Assembly (NCBI GenBank): GCA_021781515.1
Contig: JAJXWR010000020.1
Location: 1 to 35,093, forward strand
DNA length: 35,093 nucleotides
Direction of reading: 5' to 3'
Source: Pseudomonadota bacterium
Lineage (GTDB): Bacteria > Pseudomonadota > Gammaproteobacteria > Pseudomonadales > Moraxellaceae
The position numbers and the translations under genes are program-made. The notes beneath the pieces were generated by a model. The model searched no databases, was not told where the DNA came from, and saw only the letters and a program-made list of their open reading frames with translations. Below are positions 24,106 to 32,093 of the stretch, piece after piece; positions within the stretch are counted from its first letter, which is position 1; the number at the start of each line of letters is the position of its first letter.

Positions 24106-25458
24106 CTACATTTGGTCTTCAGGACGGTGCAATAGCGCTTCCAGATCGGGTGCAAAAGCGGCAATTACCCCAAGCTGCTTCATGGTCCAATAGTGTCCGG
24201 CAACAGCACGTTGCACCAGCATGGTTTTTGGTGAAGGATGAAAAGCATTCCAGTAATCCAGATGCTGTCTGGCCAGTTGCATGACTTCTTGATGGAGTGT
24301 GGCCGTTGCAAAATTAAACGGTGAAGCAGAAAACCCTTGCATCAACAGGCGGGACCAGGCATTGTAGAATGCGTCGGGCAATGTCGGGTGTCGGTCGGTA
24401 TTGCGGACGCCGAGCTGGATGAGCAAGGTATCCATTTGGGTGTAAGCGCCCCCTAACGAGGCCAAGCTGAGGCGTCTTAATAGGTCGACCACTTCAGGCT
24501 CGATCGTTTTAATGCAGCCAAAATCGTAGATCACAATTTTGCCATCCGGGCGGAATGCGAAATTGCCAGGGTGCGGGTCGCAATGCACGGCATGCAGATG
24601 GTAAATCTGCTGGCCTATGGCGGCAAACAGCCGGTGCCCCAATTGATTTACCAGCCGCTGATCATAGCCGGAGTGCGGTAGTTGCTGGAGCGAATCGCCG
24701 GGTTCATAACTCATGGTGAGGAGGCGCCGAGTGGATAATTCCGGCAGTACCCTGGGAATGACAATGAAAGGATCGTGGGCATGAAAATGGCGCATGGTCT
24801 CTGCATTCCGGGCTTCTAGGACATAATCCAGTTCGTGCAGCAGTGAGCGGCGAATCTCCTGAAAGATACTGTCCAGTACCTGTTTTTCAATGTTGAGCAA
24901 ACCAACCATTTTCAGGGCCATGCGCAAGTGTTTCAGATCCGAATCCACACAGGCATCGACACCCGGGTATTGGACTTTGATAACCACTTCTTCACCAGTC
25001 AACGTGCGGGCACGGTGCACCTGGCCGATTGAGGCCGAGGCAAAAGGTGTGGGGTCAATGTACAGAAAACACTGCTCAAGCGGACGTTGGAGTTCCTGGC
25101 GCATCTGTGAACGAATTACTGCAAAAGGCAGTGGTTGCGATTCTTTTTGCAAGGTTGCCAGAGCATCCGCAATTTCTTTGGGAAACAGATCCTTGAACTG
25201 AGAGGCAATTTGCCCCACTTTCATAACGGCACCCTTCATTTCCCCCAGGGTGCCAACGAGACGTTTGCCTATTTCTGCATACAGCGATTGACGTTCTGTT
25301 TCTTGGTTATCTTGACCGACGACCCAGGATTTTACCTTGTTTCGTGCGATTGTACTGGCAATTGACGCCGACATCCCTGCCAGACGCATCAGGCGACGAG
25401 CAGGTGTAGTGGTCGTAAGCCCGCCTGCATTGGCTTCGTCCGGAGTTTTTTCATTCAC
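24106..25458 (-). CDS. ABC1/AarF/UbiB family kinase-like protein
   Basis: A 450-residue protein. It shows the family hallmarks in order: KVGQ in the N-terminal extension, an Ala-rich nucleotide loop ASASIGQVHRA, VVIKVQYPGV with the conserved Lys, ELDYVLEARNAE, and the catalytic HCDPHPGNF followed by YDFG. Family members are atypical ATPases or kinases that support ubiquinone synthesis or lipid metabolism. The GTG at 25458 is preferred because GGAGGT lies 8 nt upstream; further upstream in-frame codons lack support. Unlike E. coli UbiB there are no obvious C-terminal membrane segments, so a soluble AarF-like member is likely. Confidence 0.88.
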   Translation of the reverse strand: MNEKTPDEANAGGLTTTTPARRLMRLAGMSASIASTIARNKVKSWVVGQDNQETERQSLYAEIGKRLVGTLGEMKGAVMKVGQIASQFKDLFPKEIADALATLQKESQPLPFAVIRSQMRQELQRPLEQCFLYIDPTPFASASIGQVHRARTLTGEEVVIKVQYPGVDACVDSDLKHLRMALKMVGLLNIEKQVLDSIFQEIRRSLLHELDYVLEARNAETMRHFHAHDPFIVIPRVLPELSTRRLLTMSYEPGDSLQQLPHSGYDQRLVNQLGHRLFAAIGQQIYHLHAVHCDPHPGNFAFRPDGKIVIYDFGCIKTIEPEVVDLLRRLSLASLGGAYTQMDTLLIQLGVRNTDRHPTLPDAFYNAWSRLLMQGFSASPFNFATATLHQEVMQLARQHLDYWNAFHPSPKTMLVQRAVAGHYWTMKQLGVIAAFAPDLEALLHRPEDQM

Positions 25459-25542
25459 GGCACTACCTCCAGAATCACGTCTTCTGTGGAGGGTAACGTA
25501 TTCTGCAGCTTCAGGCAAATAATCAGCACGCAGCGCTGCGTT

Positions 25543-26130
25543 TCAGCAAACACGACAGGCCGTGGCAAAATCCAGACGCAGACCGCGTGGATACAGGCTG
25601 TCAGGATTTCCGTAACCGATATTCACCAGCATCTGACTACTCCATTGACCCTCTGGAAAAAAACGCTGATCCAGTGCCGTACGATCGAAGCCGGTCATTG
25701 GTCCACAGTCCAGCCCCAGGGAACGGGCGGCCATGATCAGATAAGCCGCTTGCAAGGAACTGTTCTGTAGACCGGCCCGTTCAGCCAGTGCCGGGTTGTT
25801 GGCGAAGACCGACCGGGCATCGAAGGCAGGAAAAAGCTGCGGGAGGTAATCATAAAACTGTAGGTCGCTAGCAACAATGACTGTTAAGGGGGCTTGCTGC
25901 GTTTGTGCAATATTGCCTTGCATCAGGGCTTCACACAGTAGTTTTTTGTTTTCCGGGCTTTGTACAAAGACAAAACGTGCTGGAGAGGCATTAAATGCAG
26001 TAGGTGCCCATTTAAGCAGATCATAAAGCTTTGCGACAGTATCTGCAGGCAAGGCTTCATTACGAAAACCATGGTAGGTTCGGGCCTGAAAAAACAGTTG
26101 ATCCAGTGCCTGGGGATTGAGTGATGTCAT
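25543..26130 (-). CDS. Nitroreductase, RutE/malonic semialdehyde reductase-like
   Basis: A 195-residue flavoprotein. The front (LDQLFFQARTYHGFRNEALP), WAPTAFNASPARFVFV, SDLQFYDYLPQLFPAFDAR and GLDCGPMTGFD segments are those of the RutE/YdfG-type subgroup of nitroreductases, which use FMN and NAD(P)H. The substrate may be a small aldehyde or a quinone; context does not decide. ATG 26130 has GGAGA upstream at good spacing. It follows the pirin gene by 49 bp on the same strand and is probably co-transcribed with it. Confidence 0.85.
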   Translation of the reverse strand: MTSLNPQALDQLFFQARTYHGFRNEALPADTVAKLYDLLKWAPTAFNASPARFVFVQSPENKKLLCEALMQGNIAQTQQAPLTVIVASDLQFYDYLPQLFPAFDARSVFANNPALAERAGLQNSSLQAAYLIMAARSLGLDCGPMTGFDRTALDQRFFPEGQWSSQMLVNIGYGNPDSLYPRGLRLDFATACRVC

Positions 26131-26179
26131 TAAATGTTCTCCGGTGGTGTTGGTGATGGACTCTGTATTGAATAACGCA

Positions 26180-26863
26180 TTAGGGTAAATCAAAAAAAAT
26201 AAAGTGTGCTTGCGACAGCACTTGTAGCGAAGGGACAGAGCAGTCACTGAGCGCCAGTCCGTCGCCAGCCTGTAGCGTCAAATCCCCGGTGTGCAATTGG
26301 CCGGAAATCAGTTGTAACCAGGCGTGACGTCCAGACCGTTCAGGTAATTCATGGTTTCCGGGGCTTAAATAGCCTTGGTAGACGCAGGCCTGCTGGCCCA
26401 AGGGAAAACTTTGCTCACGCCCTTGTGGAGAGGCGATCAGTTGTAGCCCTTCGTGCAGCGGAAATTCCCTTTGCCGGTAAAAAGGTTCGGTTCCGGGGTG
26501 TTCTGGGTGTAACCAGATTTGTAGGAGGTGCACCGGTTCATCGCCATGATTGAACTCACTATGGGTAATGCCGTTACCGGCACTGAGCATTTGCCACTCA
26601 CCCGCATGAAGCGTACTGCGATGCCCCATATTGTCCCGGTGGCTTAAGGTTCCCTGCAGCATACAGGTGAGAATCTCCATATTACGGTGGCCATGCGTGT
26701 CGAATCCACTGTGGGGAGCGATTCGGTCCTCATTGATGACGCGTAGTACGGAATGTCCCATCTGTTCCGGATCGTAATAGGAACCAAAAGAAAAACTGTG
26801 CCAGGTATCCAGCCAGCCATAATTCAGATGTCCTCGTTGTGTTGCCGGTCGATGTGTTAACAT
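26180..26863 (-). CDS. Pirin family protein (cupin, possible quercetinase-like)
   Basis: A 227-residue bicupin. The N-terminal cupin carries the metal-site motifs HSGFDTHGHRNMEIL and ITHSEFN, flanked by the typical LDTWHSFSFGSYYDP stretch. Known pirins bind iron, and some (YhhW) degrade quercetin; others act as redox regulators. ATG 26863 lies 8 nt after AAGGGG; the in-frame ATG at 26869 is too close to that site. It is divergent from a LysR gene, 107 bp away, a common arrangement for genes that the regulator controls. Confidence 0.88.
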   Translation of the reverse strand: MLTHRPATQRGHLNYGWLDTWHSFSFGSYYDPEQMGHSVLRVINEDRIAPHSGFDTHGHRNMEILTCMLQGTLSHRDNMGHRSTLHAGEWQMLSAGNGITHSEFNHGDEPVHLLQIWLHPEHPGTEPFYRQREFPLHEGLQLIASPQGREQSFPLGQQACVYQGYLSPGNHELPERSGRHAWLQLISGQLHTGDLTLQAGDGLALSDCSVPSLQVLSQAHFIFFDLP

Positions 26864-26924
26864 AAACATGTCCCCTTGTGCAAAATTGAAAACATGGATT
26901 AGAGTTTAATTTGTTGCTGAAAAT

Positions 26925-26952
26925 TTGATAGACTGGAATAACGGGAAATACT
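26925..26952 (+). promoter_or_regulatory. Possible promoter of the LysR gene
   Basis: TTGATA (26925-26930) and AATACT (26947-26952) are 16 bp apart in the 107-bp space between the divergent pirin and LysR genes. This space should also hold the LysR binding site and the pirin promoter, but I cannot assign those. Confidence 0.35.
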
Positions 26953-26970
26953 GTTGCTGAGAGTACAACA

Positions 26971-27879
26971 ATGGATTTGCGGGATGTAGAAGTATTTTTT
27001 CGGGTCATTGAAGAAGGTAGTTTAACCTCTGCAGCGCTGCGGTTGGGGCGTCCAAAATCATCGGTCAGTCGGGCATTGGTGCGATTGGAGGAGGATTTAG
27101 GGGTGCGGTTATTAATGCGCACTACCCGGAAAATTCATTTGAGTGATGCAGGAAAATCATTGCATACGCACTTGCAGAGTGTTTTTTCCGAGTTGCTCGA
27201 AGCCGAAGCCGAAGTACGGGAACGTCAGGAAGTTCCTCAGGGGCACTTAAGGGTGACCATGCCGGTAGAATTGGGATTGTGGTTCATGGGGCCGGTGATC
27301 GCCGAGTTTATGTTGTTACATCCAAAAGTCGTTCTCGATGTGGATCTGTCCGCCAGACTGGTTAATCTGGTGGAAGAGGGATTTGATCTGGGGTTGCGCA
27401 TTGGTGAATTTGCTGATTCCAGTTTAGTGGGGCGTAAACTGGGAATGATGAGCCGCATCTGGGTAGCGAGCCCGGAGTATCTGGTACGTTGCGGTCGGCC
27501 ATTGCAACCTGAAGATCTGGGACAACATGAAGTGATATTGTTCCGGCATAGTCAGGAAAACCACGTTCGTATGGTACATGCACCCACTCAACGCAGTTTT
27601 CCGGTGACGGCGCAGGGACGATTAACCGTGAGCAACTTAAGTCTGGGGGTTCACGCCGCAGTCGCCGGGTTGGGTCTGGGGCTGGTGCCCCCCTATCTGT
27701 GTGAGCGGGAGTTGTCCACGGGGGCATTGGTTCAGGTGTTGAATGACTATTTTTGTTGCGATGGTGGGCTCTATGCGATGTTCCCCTCGCGGCAGCACCT
27801 GCCTTCTGTTACGCGCGTTTTTCTGGAATTTATTGCAGAAAAAGTGCAGGCCCAAGAGGCTTTTCAGAAATATTCCTAA
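26971..27879 (+). CDS. LysR family transcriptional regulator
   Basis: A 302-residue regulator. Residues 1-60 are the winged helix-turn-helix (LRDVEVFFRVIEEGSLTSAA and SSVSRALVRLEEDLGVRLLMR), and the rest is the substrate-binding-protein-like sensor domain (GHLRVTMPVELGLWF, LGLRIGEFADSSLVGRKLG, GLGLVPPYLCERELSTG). It belongs to the subgroup related to quinone- or aldehyde-responsive regulators. The divergent pirin and nitroreductase genes are its likely targets. The stop codon overlaps that of the convergent DUF192 gene by 3 bp. Confidence 0.9.
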   Translation: MDLRDVEVFFRVIEEGSLTSAALRLGRPKSSVSRALVRLEEDLGVRLLMRTTRKIHLSDAGKSLHTHLQSVFSELLEAEAEVRERQEVPQGHLRVTMPVELGLWFMGPVIAEFMLLHPKVVLDVDLSARLVNLVEEGFDLGLRIGEFADSSLVGRKLGMMSRIWVASPEYLVRCGRPLQPEDLGQHEVILFRHSQENHVRMVHAPTQRSFPVTAQGRLTVSNLSLGVHAAVAGLGLGLVPPYLCERELSTGALVQVLNDYFCCDGGLYAMFPSRQHLPSVTRVFLEFIAEKVQAQEAFQKYS

Positions 27880-28298
27880 TCTTTCAGAGGCGTTCCCGGT
27901 AGAATTTGATGGTTTTTGAACCAGCCAGCCGCTAATTCCACCATTCCAAAGATGGTTTGATGTGGACAGCCCGCCGGGCCGTGCGCCCGCAGGGTTTGTA
28001 TTTCTACGATATTCTGGTTTTCATCAAGAAAAGCGACATCGGCATCAAAAGAGGTATAGTCCATGCCCAGACAGATCAATCCGGGTACTGGCAATTTAAA
28101 CCAGATGCCTTCATTGCCATTAAACGAGTGGCGATTGTTTTGAGCGTTAAAAAAATCCCCGGATTCCGTGGCTACATCCAGTTCCAGCAGGTTACTGTCC
28201 AGGTGGGCCTGCTGATGCTGCATGTGGCGATCCGGCAGGCTACAGGCACACAGTAGTACTGGCAGGAACAGCAAAAGCCAGTTCGGGATGGTAGGCAT
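27876..28298 (-). CDS. DUF192 family lipoprotein
   Basis: A 140-residue protein. A lipoprotein signal with lipobox LCAC (Cys19) is followed by a DUF192 domain: EGIWFKLPVPGLICLGMDYTSFDADVAFLDENQNIVEI, then the CPH segment and VELAAGWFKNHQILPGT. The family is widespread and of unknown function. In place of the usual WMKNT the sequence has LGMDYT. ATG 28298 is chosen from the signal peptide; the ribosome site is poor. The gene stands alone, converging on the LysR gene. Confidence 0.75.
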   Translation of the reverse strand: MPTIPNWLLLFLPVLLCACSLPDRHMQHQQAHLDSNLLELDVATESGDFFNAQNNRHSFNGNEGIWFKLPVPGLICLGMDYTSFDADVAFLDENQNIVEIQTLRAHGPAGCPHQTIFGMVELAAGWFKNHQILPGTPLKD

Positions 28299-28570
28299 CA
28301 GGCAGGGGCTCGCAGATAACGTCTTGATCCGGCAATAGAGGTGAAAAATTAAATTAATTATAAACTGAAATCCATTAAAGCAACAGAATTCTGCCAATCA
28401 TTTCCATGGCAGGGCGATTGCACCATTTTCCACTCATTTCTTGAGGAAAAGAGCGCATGTCAAGGATTGCTCAGGAAGATACGCTGATCTCCTTCGTCTT
28501 GCAGGTTGTCAAGGAATGAAGGAATGAAAGGGAAAAATACTGGATTTTGGGGGGGCAGCGCAATTATTGC

Positions 28571-28599
28571 TTGTTTGCCTGCTGCAGCCTCGTTAAGAT
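28571..28599 (+). promoter_or_regulatory. dapA: Possible dapA promoter
   Basis: TTGTTT (28571-28576) and TAAGAT (28594-28599) are 17 bp apart, about 40 bp before the preferred dapA start. It lies inside the alternative N-terminal extension of dapA, which argues that the shorter protein is the real one. Confidence 0.4.
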
Positions 28600-28637
28600 T
28601 GCCAACAGTGATTTTTAGTGCGGCGGGGACGGAAAAG

Positions 28638-29522
28638 ATGCAAGAATACAGATTCTGCGGAAGTCTGGTGGCTATGGTGACGCCCATGCACCCAGAAGGC
28701 ACCCTGGATGAGGGGGCGTTGACGGCACTGGTCGAATGGCACATCCGCGAGGGCACGGCCGCCATCGTCGCTATGGGTACTACCGGAGAATCAGCCACAT
28801 TAACCGTTGAAGAACATCTGTGGGTGGTGGATCGGGTGGTGCGGCAGGCAGCAGGACGTATTCCGGTGATTGCCGGAACGGGTGCCAACAGTACCCAAGA
28901 AGCGCTGGAATTGACCCGTGCGGCCCAGAAACTCGGGGTGGCGGGGTGTTTGCTGGTGACTCCTTATTACAATAAACCAACCCAGGAAGGGTTGTACCGA
29001 CATTTCCGGATGATTGCCGAGCAGGTTGAAGTCGCCCAGATTCTGTATAATGTGCCCGGACGCACTGGCGTTGATTTGTCCAATGAAACCGTCCTGCGTC
29101 TGGCGGAAGTGCCCGGGATAGTGGGCATCAAGGATGCGACCGGACAAATTGCCCGAGGCCAGGAACTCATCGCTGCACTGGGTGGCCGTATGGCCGTGTA
29201 TTCAGGCGATGACCCTACGGCAGCCGCCTTGATGTTGCTTGGCGCTCAGGGAAATATTTCGGTGACGGCCAATGTGGTGCCCGGAGCGATGGCGGCACTG
29301 TGCAGGGCGGCATTGCAGGGACAAGTGGATGCGGTGAAACGGCTGGATGCGCCGTTACGGGCCTTGCATCGGGAACTGTTTGTAGAATCCAATCCAATCC
29401 CGGTCAAATGGGCGTTGGCGCAGATGGGTAAAATTGATAAAGGTATTCGTTTGCCCTTGACCTGGTTGTCATTGATGCATGAGGAACGGCTGCAACAGGC
29501 CATGGCACAGGCGGGGTTGTGA
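28638..29522 (+). CDS. dapA: 4-hydroxy-tetrahydrodipicolinate synthase (DapA)
   Basis: A 294-residue enzyme that condenses pyruvate and aspartate semialdehyde, the first step of the diaminopimelate/lysine branch. Visible active-site features are GTTGE (47-51), TPYYNKP, Y137 in ILYNVPGRTG, R142 and the Schiff-base lysine K165 in GIKDATG. ATG 28638 (GGGGACGGA upstream) gives the standard N-terminus and length. The frame is open upstream to an ATG at 28524 that also has a well-placed AAGGA; that would add 38 residues of no known role, including a run of seven G. bamC follows 120 bp downstream. Confidence 0.95.
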   Translation: MQEYRFCGSLVAMVTPMHPEGTLDEGALTALVEWHIREGTAAIVAMGTTGESATLTVEEHLWVVDRVVRQAAGRIPVIAGTGANSTQEALELTRAAQKLGVAGCLLVTPYYNKPTQEGLYRHFRMIAEQVEVAQILYNVPGRTGVDLSNETVLRLAEVPGIVGIKDATGQIARGQELIAALGGRMAVYSGDDPTAAALMLLGAQGNISVTANVVPGAMAALCRAALQGQVDAVKRLDAPLRALHRELFVESNPIPVKWALAQMGKIDKGIRLPLTWLSLMHEERLQQAMAQAGL

Positions 29523-29642
29523 TGACCCATGGATTTTCCGTGGGATTCGATGATGACAAAATGACGGAGGCAGAAACGGAGAATTACGCATGAACGGTGG
29601 CTTTAGTCTTCGCTCAATCAGGTAGTTTTCTGTACAGAACTG

Positions 29643-30326
29643 ATGAAATTATTAGGGCCGTTATTTTATACCAGCGTGGGGATGAGCCTGTTGTGGCTGT
29701 CTGGTTGTCATGTATTACGGCACCCTGAGCCCTATCACAAGGCGCAAGCGGCAGGCGTACTGGCGTTGCCTCCCGGGGAAAGCAGGCGTACTCCGCAGGA
29801 TCTTTTTCCAATCCCTGCAGTGACTCCGCCGAAAAACGCCTGGGTGAGTACGGATGCGAATCCACTTCCCCCGCCGTTACCACTGAATCTGGAGCATGAT
29901 TCCAGCCATGTTACAACGCATGGATTTCAGTGGATTGTTGGTATGACTGATGATGGTAATGGCTATCCGGTGCTTTCGATTGGTGGTGCCGGATTTGATC
30001 AGACTTGGGATGAACTGCAAAATGTGTTGCAAATGGCACATATCCCGGTTAAAGATCTAGATCGACAACTGGCCGTTGTTTATCTCAAGGCAAAACCGCC
30101 AGCGACTTCTTCGGATACCAAAAAGAAAAAAAAAGTCGTGGGCAGTCAACTGAAGTTGGTGCGCGGGGTGAGTGCCTGGCAACTGTCAGTTGAAGAAAAT
30201 GCCGATACTCTGGCACCTGCTGATTTTAGTCGAGGGATTCTGGAGCGGATTCGCCAGTTGTGGCCGGAAAAACAGGGCCAGAAGAAACCGTCTGCAGCGG
30301 GTAAACCTGCTGAAGACAAAAGCTAA
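29643..30326 (+). CDS. bamC: Outer-membrane assembly lipoprotein BamC (NlpB)
   Basis: A 227-residue lipoprotein. Signal peptide with lipobox LSGC (Cys22), then a BamC-like region: PPGESRRTPQDLFPIP matches the conserved N-terminal stretch, and the C-terminal part (QTWDELQNVLQMAHIPVKDLDRQLAVVYL) resembles the helix-grip domain. It has one such domain, so it is shorter than E. coli BamC (about 344 residues). In the BAM complex it helps insert outer-membrane barrels. The position between dapA and purC is the conserved one. An 11-codon frame with a ribosome site (29600-29635) precedes it and may be a leader or chance. Confidence 0.82.
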   Translation: MKLLGPLFYTSVGMSLLWLSGCHVLRHPEPYHKAQAAGVLALPPGESRRTPQDLFPIPAVTPPKNAWVSTDANPLPPPLPLNLEHDSSHVTTHGFQWIVGMTDDGNGYPVLSIGGAGFDQTWDELQNVLQMAHIPVKDLDRQLAVVYLKAKPPATSSDTKKKKKVVGSQLKLVRGVSAWQLSVEENADTLAPADFSRGILERIRQLWPEKQGQKKPSAAGKPAEDKS

Positions 30327-30345
30327 GCCAGACGGCTTGCAGGAC

Positions 30346-30370
30346 ACTGCATTTGAAACTGCAGTTTTTT
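30346..30370 (+). terminator. Intrinsic terminator after bamC
   Basis: ACTGCA (30346-30351) pairs with TGCAGT (30360-30365) around an 8-nt loop and runs straight into six T (30365-30370). It separates the dapA-bamC transcript from purC. Confidence 0.65.
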
Positions 30371-30381
30371 AGTCGTATTTA
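30353..30381 (+). promoter_or_regulatory. purC: Possible purC promoter overlapping the bamC terminator
   Basis: TTGAAA (30353-30358, inside the terminator loop) and TATTTA (30376-30381) are 17 bp apart. Transcription would begin about 37 nt before the purC start. The -10 matches poorly, so this is a candidate only. Confidence 0.3.
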
Positions 30382-30424
30382 TTAAAGTCATGTCAGAAAT
30401 GAGCGTTATTGGGAGATAAGTTCG

Positions 30425-31150
30425 GTGAATACCCCACAAGTGCACAAAGGTGCATTGTTATATACGGGCAAGGCAAAATCAGTGTACGCAACCGAGGATT
30501 CAGATCTGTTGCTGATCGAGTTCAGGGACGATACCTCGGCATTCAACGGGCAAAAGCTGGAAAAACTGGCGCGCAAAGGCGCTGTCAATAACCGCTTCAA
30601 TAGCCACATCATGCAACGTCTGGCCGCACAAGGCATTGCAACGCACTTTGTTCGGCAACTGTCGGCAACTGAGGCACTGGTGCGGCGTCTGTCAATGATT
30701 CCGTTGGAGTGTGTGGTGAGAAATCATGCGGCGGGATCGTTGGTGAAGCGATTGGGCCTGGAGGAAGGCATGTTATTGAGCCCTCCGGTATTTGAGTTGT
30801 TCCTGAAAAATGATGCCCTCGGTGACCCCATGGTGAACGAAGACCATGCCTTGCGATTCGGGTGGGCAACTGCCGAGCAACTGCGTCTCATGCGGCAGTT
30901 AAGTTTGCAGATCAACACGTTGCTGGCCAAGGATTTTCTTGATAGCGGGATGATACTGGTGGATTTCAAGCTGGAATTTGGGTTGTTTCAGGGGAATCTC
31001 ATGCTGGGGGATGAATTTTCACCGGATGGCTGTCGTGTGTGGGATGCGCTGACGCATAAAAAACTCGACAAGGACCGGTTCAGGCAGGGATTGGGGGATG
31101 TCGTGGAATCTTATGAAGAGATTGCACAGCGTCTGGGTATTGCCGAATGA
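30425..31150 (+). CDS. purC: Phosphoribosylaminoimidazole-succinocarboxamide synthase (PurC)
   Basis: A 241-residue SAICAR synthetase of purine synthesis, which joins CAIR and aspartate with ATP. Family motifs are [29 protein letters not shown], the [17 protein letters not shown] segment, and the metal/ATP region VDFKLEFG with [16 protein letters not shown]. The length is normal. The GTG at 30425 has GGGAGA 8 nt upstream. It follows bamC after a terminator and is followed by a small lipoprotein gene. Confidence 0.96.
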   Translation: MNTPQVHKGALLYTGKAKSVYATEDSDLLLIEFRDDTSAFNGQKLEKLARKGAVNNRFNSHIMQRLAAQGIATHFVRQLSATEALVRRLSMIPLECVVRNHAAGSLVKRLGLEEGMLLSPPVFELFLKNDALGDPMVNEDHALRFGWATAEQLRLMRQLSLQINTLLAKDFLDSGMILVDFKLEFGLFQGNLMLGDEFSPDGCRVWDALTHKKLDKDRFRQGLGDVVESYEEIAQRLGIAE

Positions 31151-31214
31151 GTCAGACTCACGCTATGATGAGTATGCCGTTTAATCTATTGTTGCCAAAT
31201 CAAGGAGTATAGAG

Positions 31215-31430
31215 ATGGACGTAGTGAGTGGTCGTTGGGCTAGAACTGGCATTAAAGTCGCTGTGTTAGCTTTACTGGTGCTGGGTCTGGACGGATGTGT
31301 ACTGACCAAACTGGTTACGGTGCCGATGCGTCTGGTAGGCGCAATTGTCTCTATCGTTCCCGTGGCGGGTAATGCAGGGAATTCAGCGATCCAGACAGCA
31401 GCGGATACCGTGGACGACGTGCCGCTGTAA
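31215..31430 (+). CDS. Small DUF6726-like lipoprotein
   Basis: A 71-residue protein. A hydrophobic signal ends in lipobox LDGC (Cys28), directly followed by VLTKLVTVPMRLVGAIVSIVPVAGN, a segment I associate with small conserved proteobacterial lipoproteins (DUF6726). The function is unknown. A good AGGAG lies 9 nt before the ATG. The 64-bp gap after purC shows no strong terminator, so it may share the purC transcript. Confidence 0.7.
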   Translation: MDVVSGRWARTGIKVAVLALLVLGLDGCVLTKLVTVPMRLVGAIVSIVPVAGNAGNSAIQTAADTVDDVPL

Positions 31431-31496
31431 GCGCACGCTGGGGGGCTTGGGCCCGCATATCGGACAGGCAGCTTCTGTGTTTTAGCGGCGGTGGTA

Positions 31497-31525
31497 TTGT
31501 TTTTGGGCGAGAGAAGGTGTATCTT
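31497..31525 (+). promoter_or_regulatory. Possible promoter of tRNA-Ser
   Basis: TTGTTT (31497-31502) and TATCTT (31520-31525) are 17 bp apart and followed by a GC-rich discriminator. Transcription would start about 6 nt before the tRNA. Confidence 0.5.
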
Positions 31526-31538
31526 CGCCCCTTCGCGT

Positions 31539-31629
31539 GGAGAGGTGCCGGAGCGGCTGAACGGGTCGGACTCGAAATCCGAAGTAGGGGTTTCCCCTAC
31601 CGTGGGTTCAAATCCCACCCTCTCCGCCA
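31539..31629 (+). tRNA. tRNA-Ser (anticodon CGA)
   Basis: A class II tRNA of 91 nt including the encoded CCA. The acceptor arm GGAGAGG pairs with CCTCTCC, the anticodon arm TCGGA/TCCGA encloses the loop CTCGAAA with anticodon CGA at 31573-31575, the long variable arm is GTAGGGG-TTT-CCCCTAC, and the T loop is GTTCAAATC. It reads UCG codons. It has its own promoter and terminator, and a truncated restriction-modification gene starts just after it. Confidence 0.97.
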
Positions 31630-31640
31630 GTTTTTGTCTT

Positions 31641-31667
31641 AACAGGACGTTTGCGGTCTGTTTTTTT
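31641..31667 (+). terminator. Terminator of tRNA-Ser
   Basis: AACAGGAC pairs with GTCTGTT with one bulged G around a 7-nt loop, followed by seven T (31661-31667). Confidence 0.6.
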
Positions 31668-31697
31668 GCTATGTGCAATCCAGTGTTGGATAAGCAA

Positions 31698-31910
31698 ATG
31701 GTAGAACAGACAGACACGGATGCGAGACTGGCGGATTTTATCTGGAAAAACGCCGAAAACCTTTGGGGTGATTTCAATTGCATGGGTTTCGACAAGATCA
31801 TTTTGCCGTTCACCCTGTTGCGTCGATTAGTTCGATTGAAATGTGTGTTTGGACCGATCAATACCCTGGCTTCTGGACAGCAATCAAGATCGAAAGTGAT
31901 AAGCGCCTGA
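31698..31910 (+). pseudogene. Truncated hsdM (type I DNA methyltransferase) remnant
   Basis: About 70 codons that match the extreme N-terminus of HsdM, the modification subunit of type I restriction systems: DARLADFIWKNAENLWGDF followed by FDKIILPFTLLRRL. Full HsdM is about 500 residues; here the similarity stops near 31855, the expected EC..EPTR continuation is already altered (RLVRLKCVFGPI), and no catalytic motif is present. No hsdS or hsdR follows. It starts 31 bp after the tRNA terminator, as expected for the scar of an island once inserted at this tRNA. A 9-bp inverted repeat (31906-31925) sits at its end. Confidence 0.7.
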
Positions 31911-31925
31911 TCATTGATGATCAGG
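31906..31925. repeat. 9-bp inverted repeat at the end of the hsdM remnant
   Basis: CCTGATCAT and ATGATCAGG are separated by two bases. No T run follows, so it is a poor terminator; it might mark a rearrangement boundary. Confidence 0.5.
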
Positions 31926-32047
31926 GCTGTCAGACTTCCGTTGTTTTGCTGGCCATTCTTCGAAGCACCTGTCGGTTTTTTTCGCCAAGGTGATACAAGT
32001 ATTGCAGGAATGTTGTGGATAAATACATCACCTCAGTGCAGAGTGAG

Positions 32048-32056
32048 TGCTAGAAT
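32048..32056 (+). promoter_or_regulatory. Extended -10 promoter of the histidine kinase
   Basis: TGCTAGAAT is an extended -10 element (TGn plus TAGAAT, five of six matches). No good -35 is seen, as is common for this class. Transcription would begin about 30 nt before the ATG at 32094. Confidence 0.45.
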
Positions 32057-32093
32057 TTATTAATGGCATAGGCGTTTGCAGGACGATGGAAGA

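Noticed and set aside
31491-31697. Open frame running through tRNA-Ser into the hsdM remnant
   Set aside because: The part before 31698 is tRNA and its flanks; only the HsdM-like codons from 31698 have meaning.
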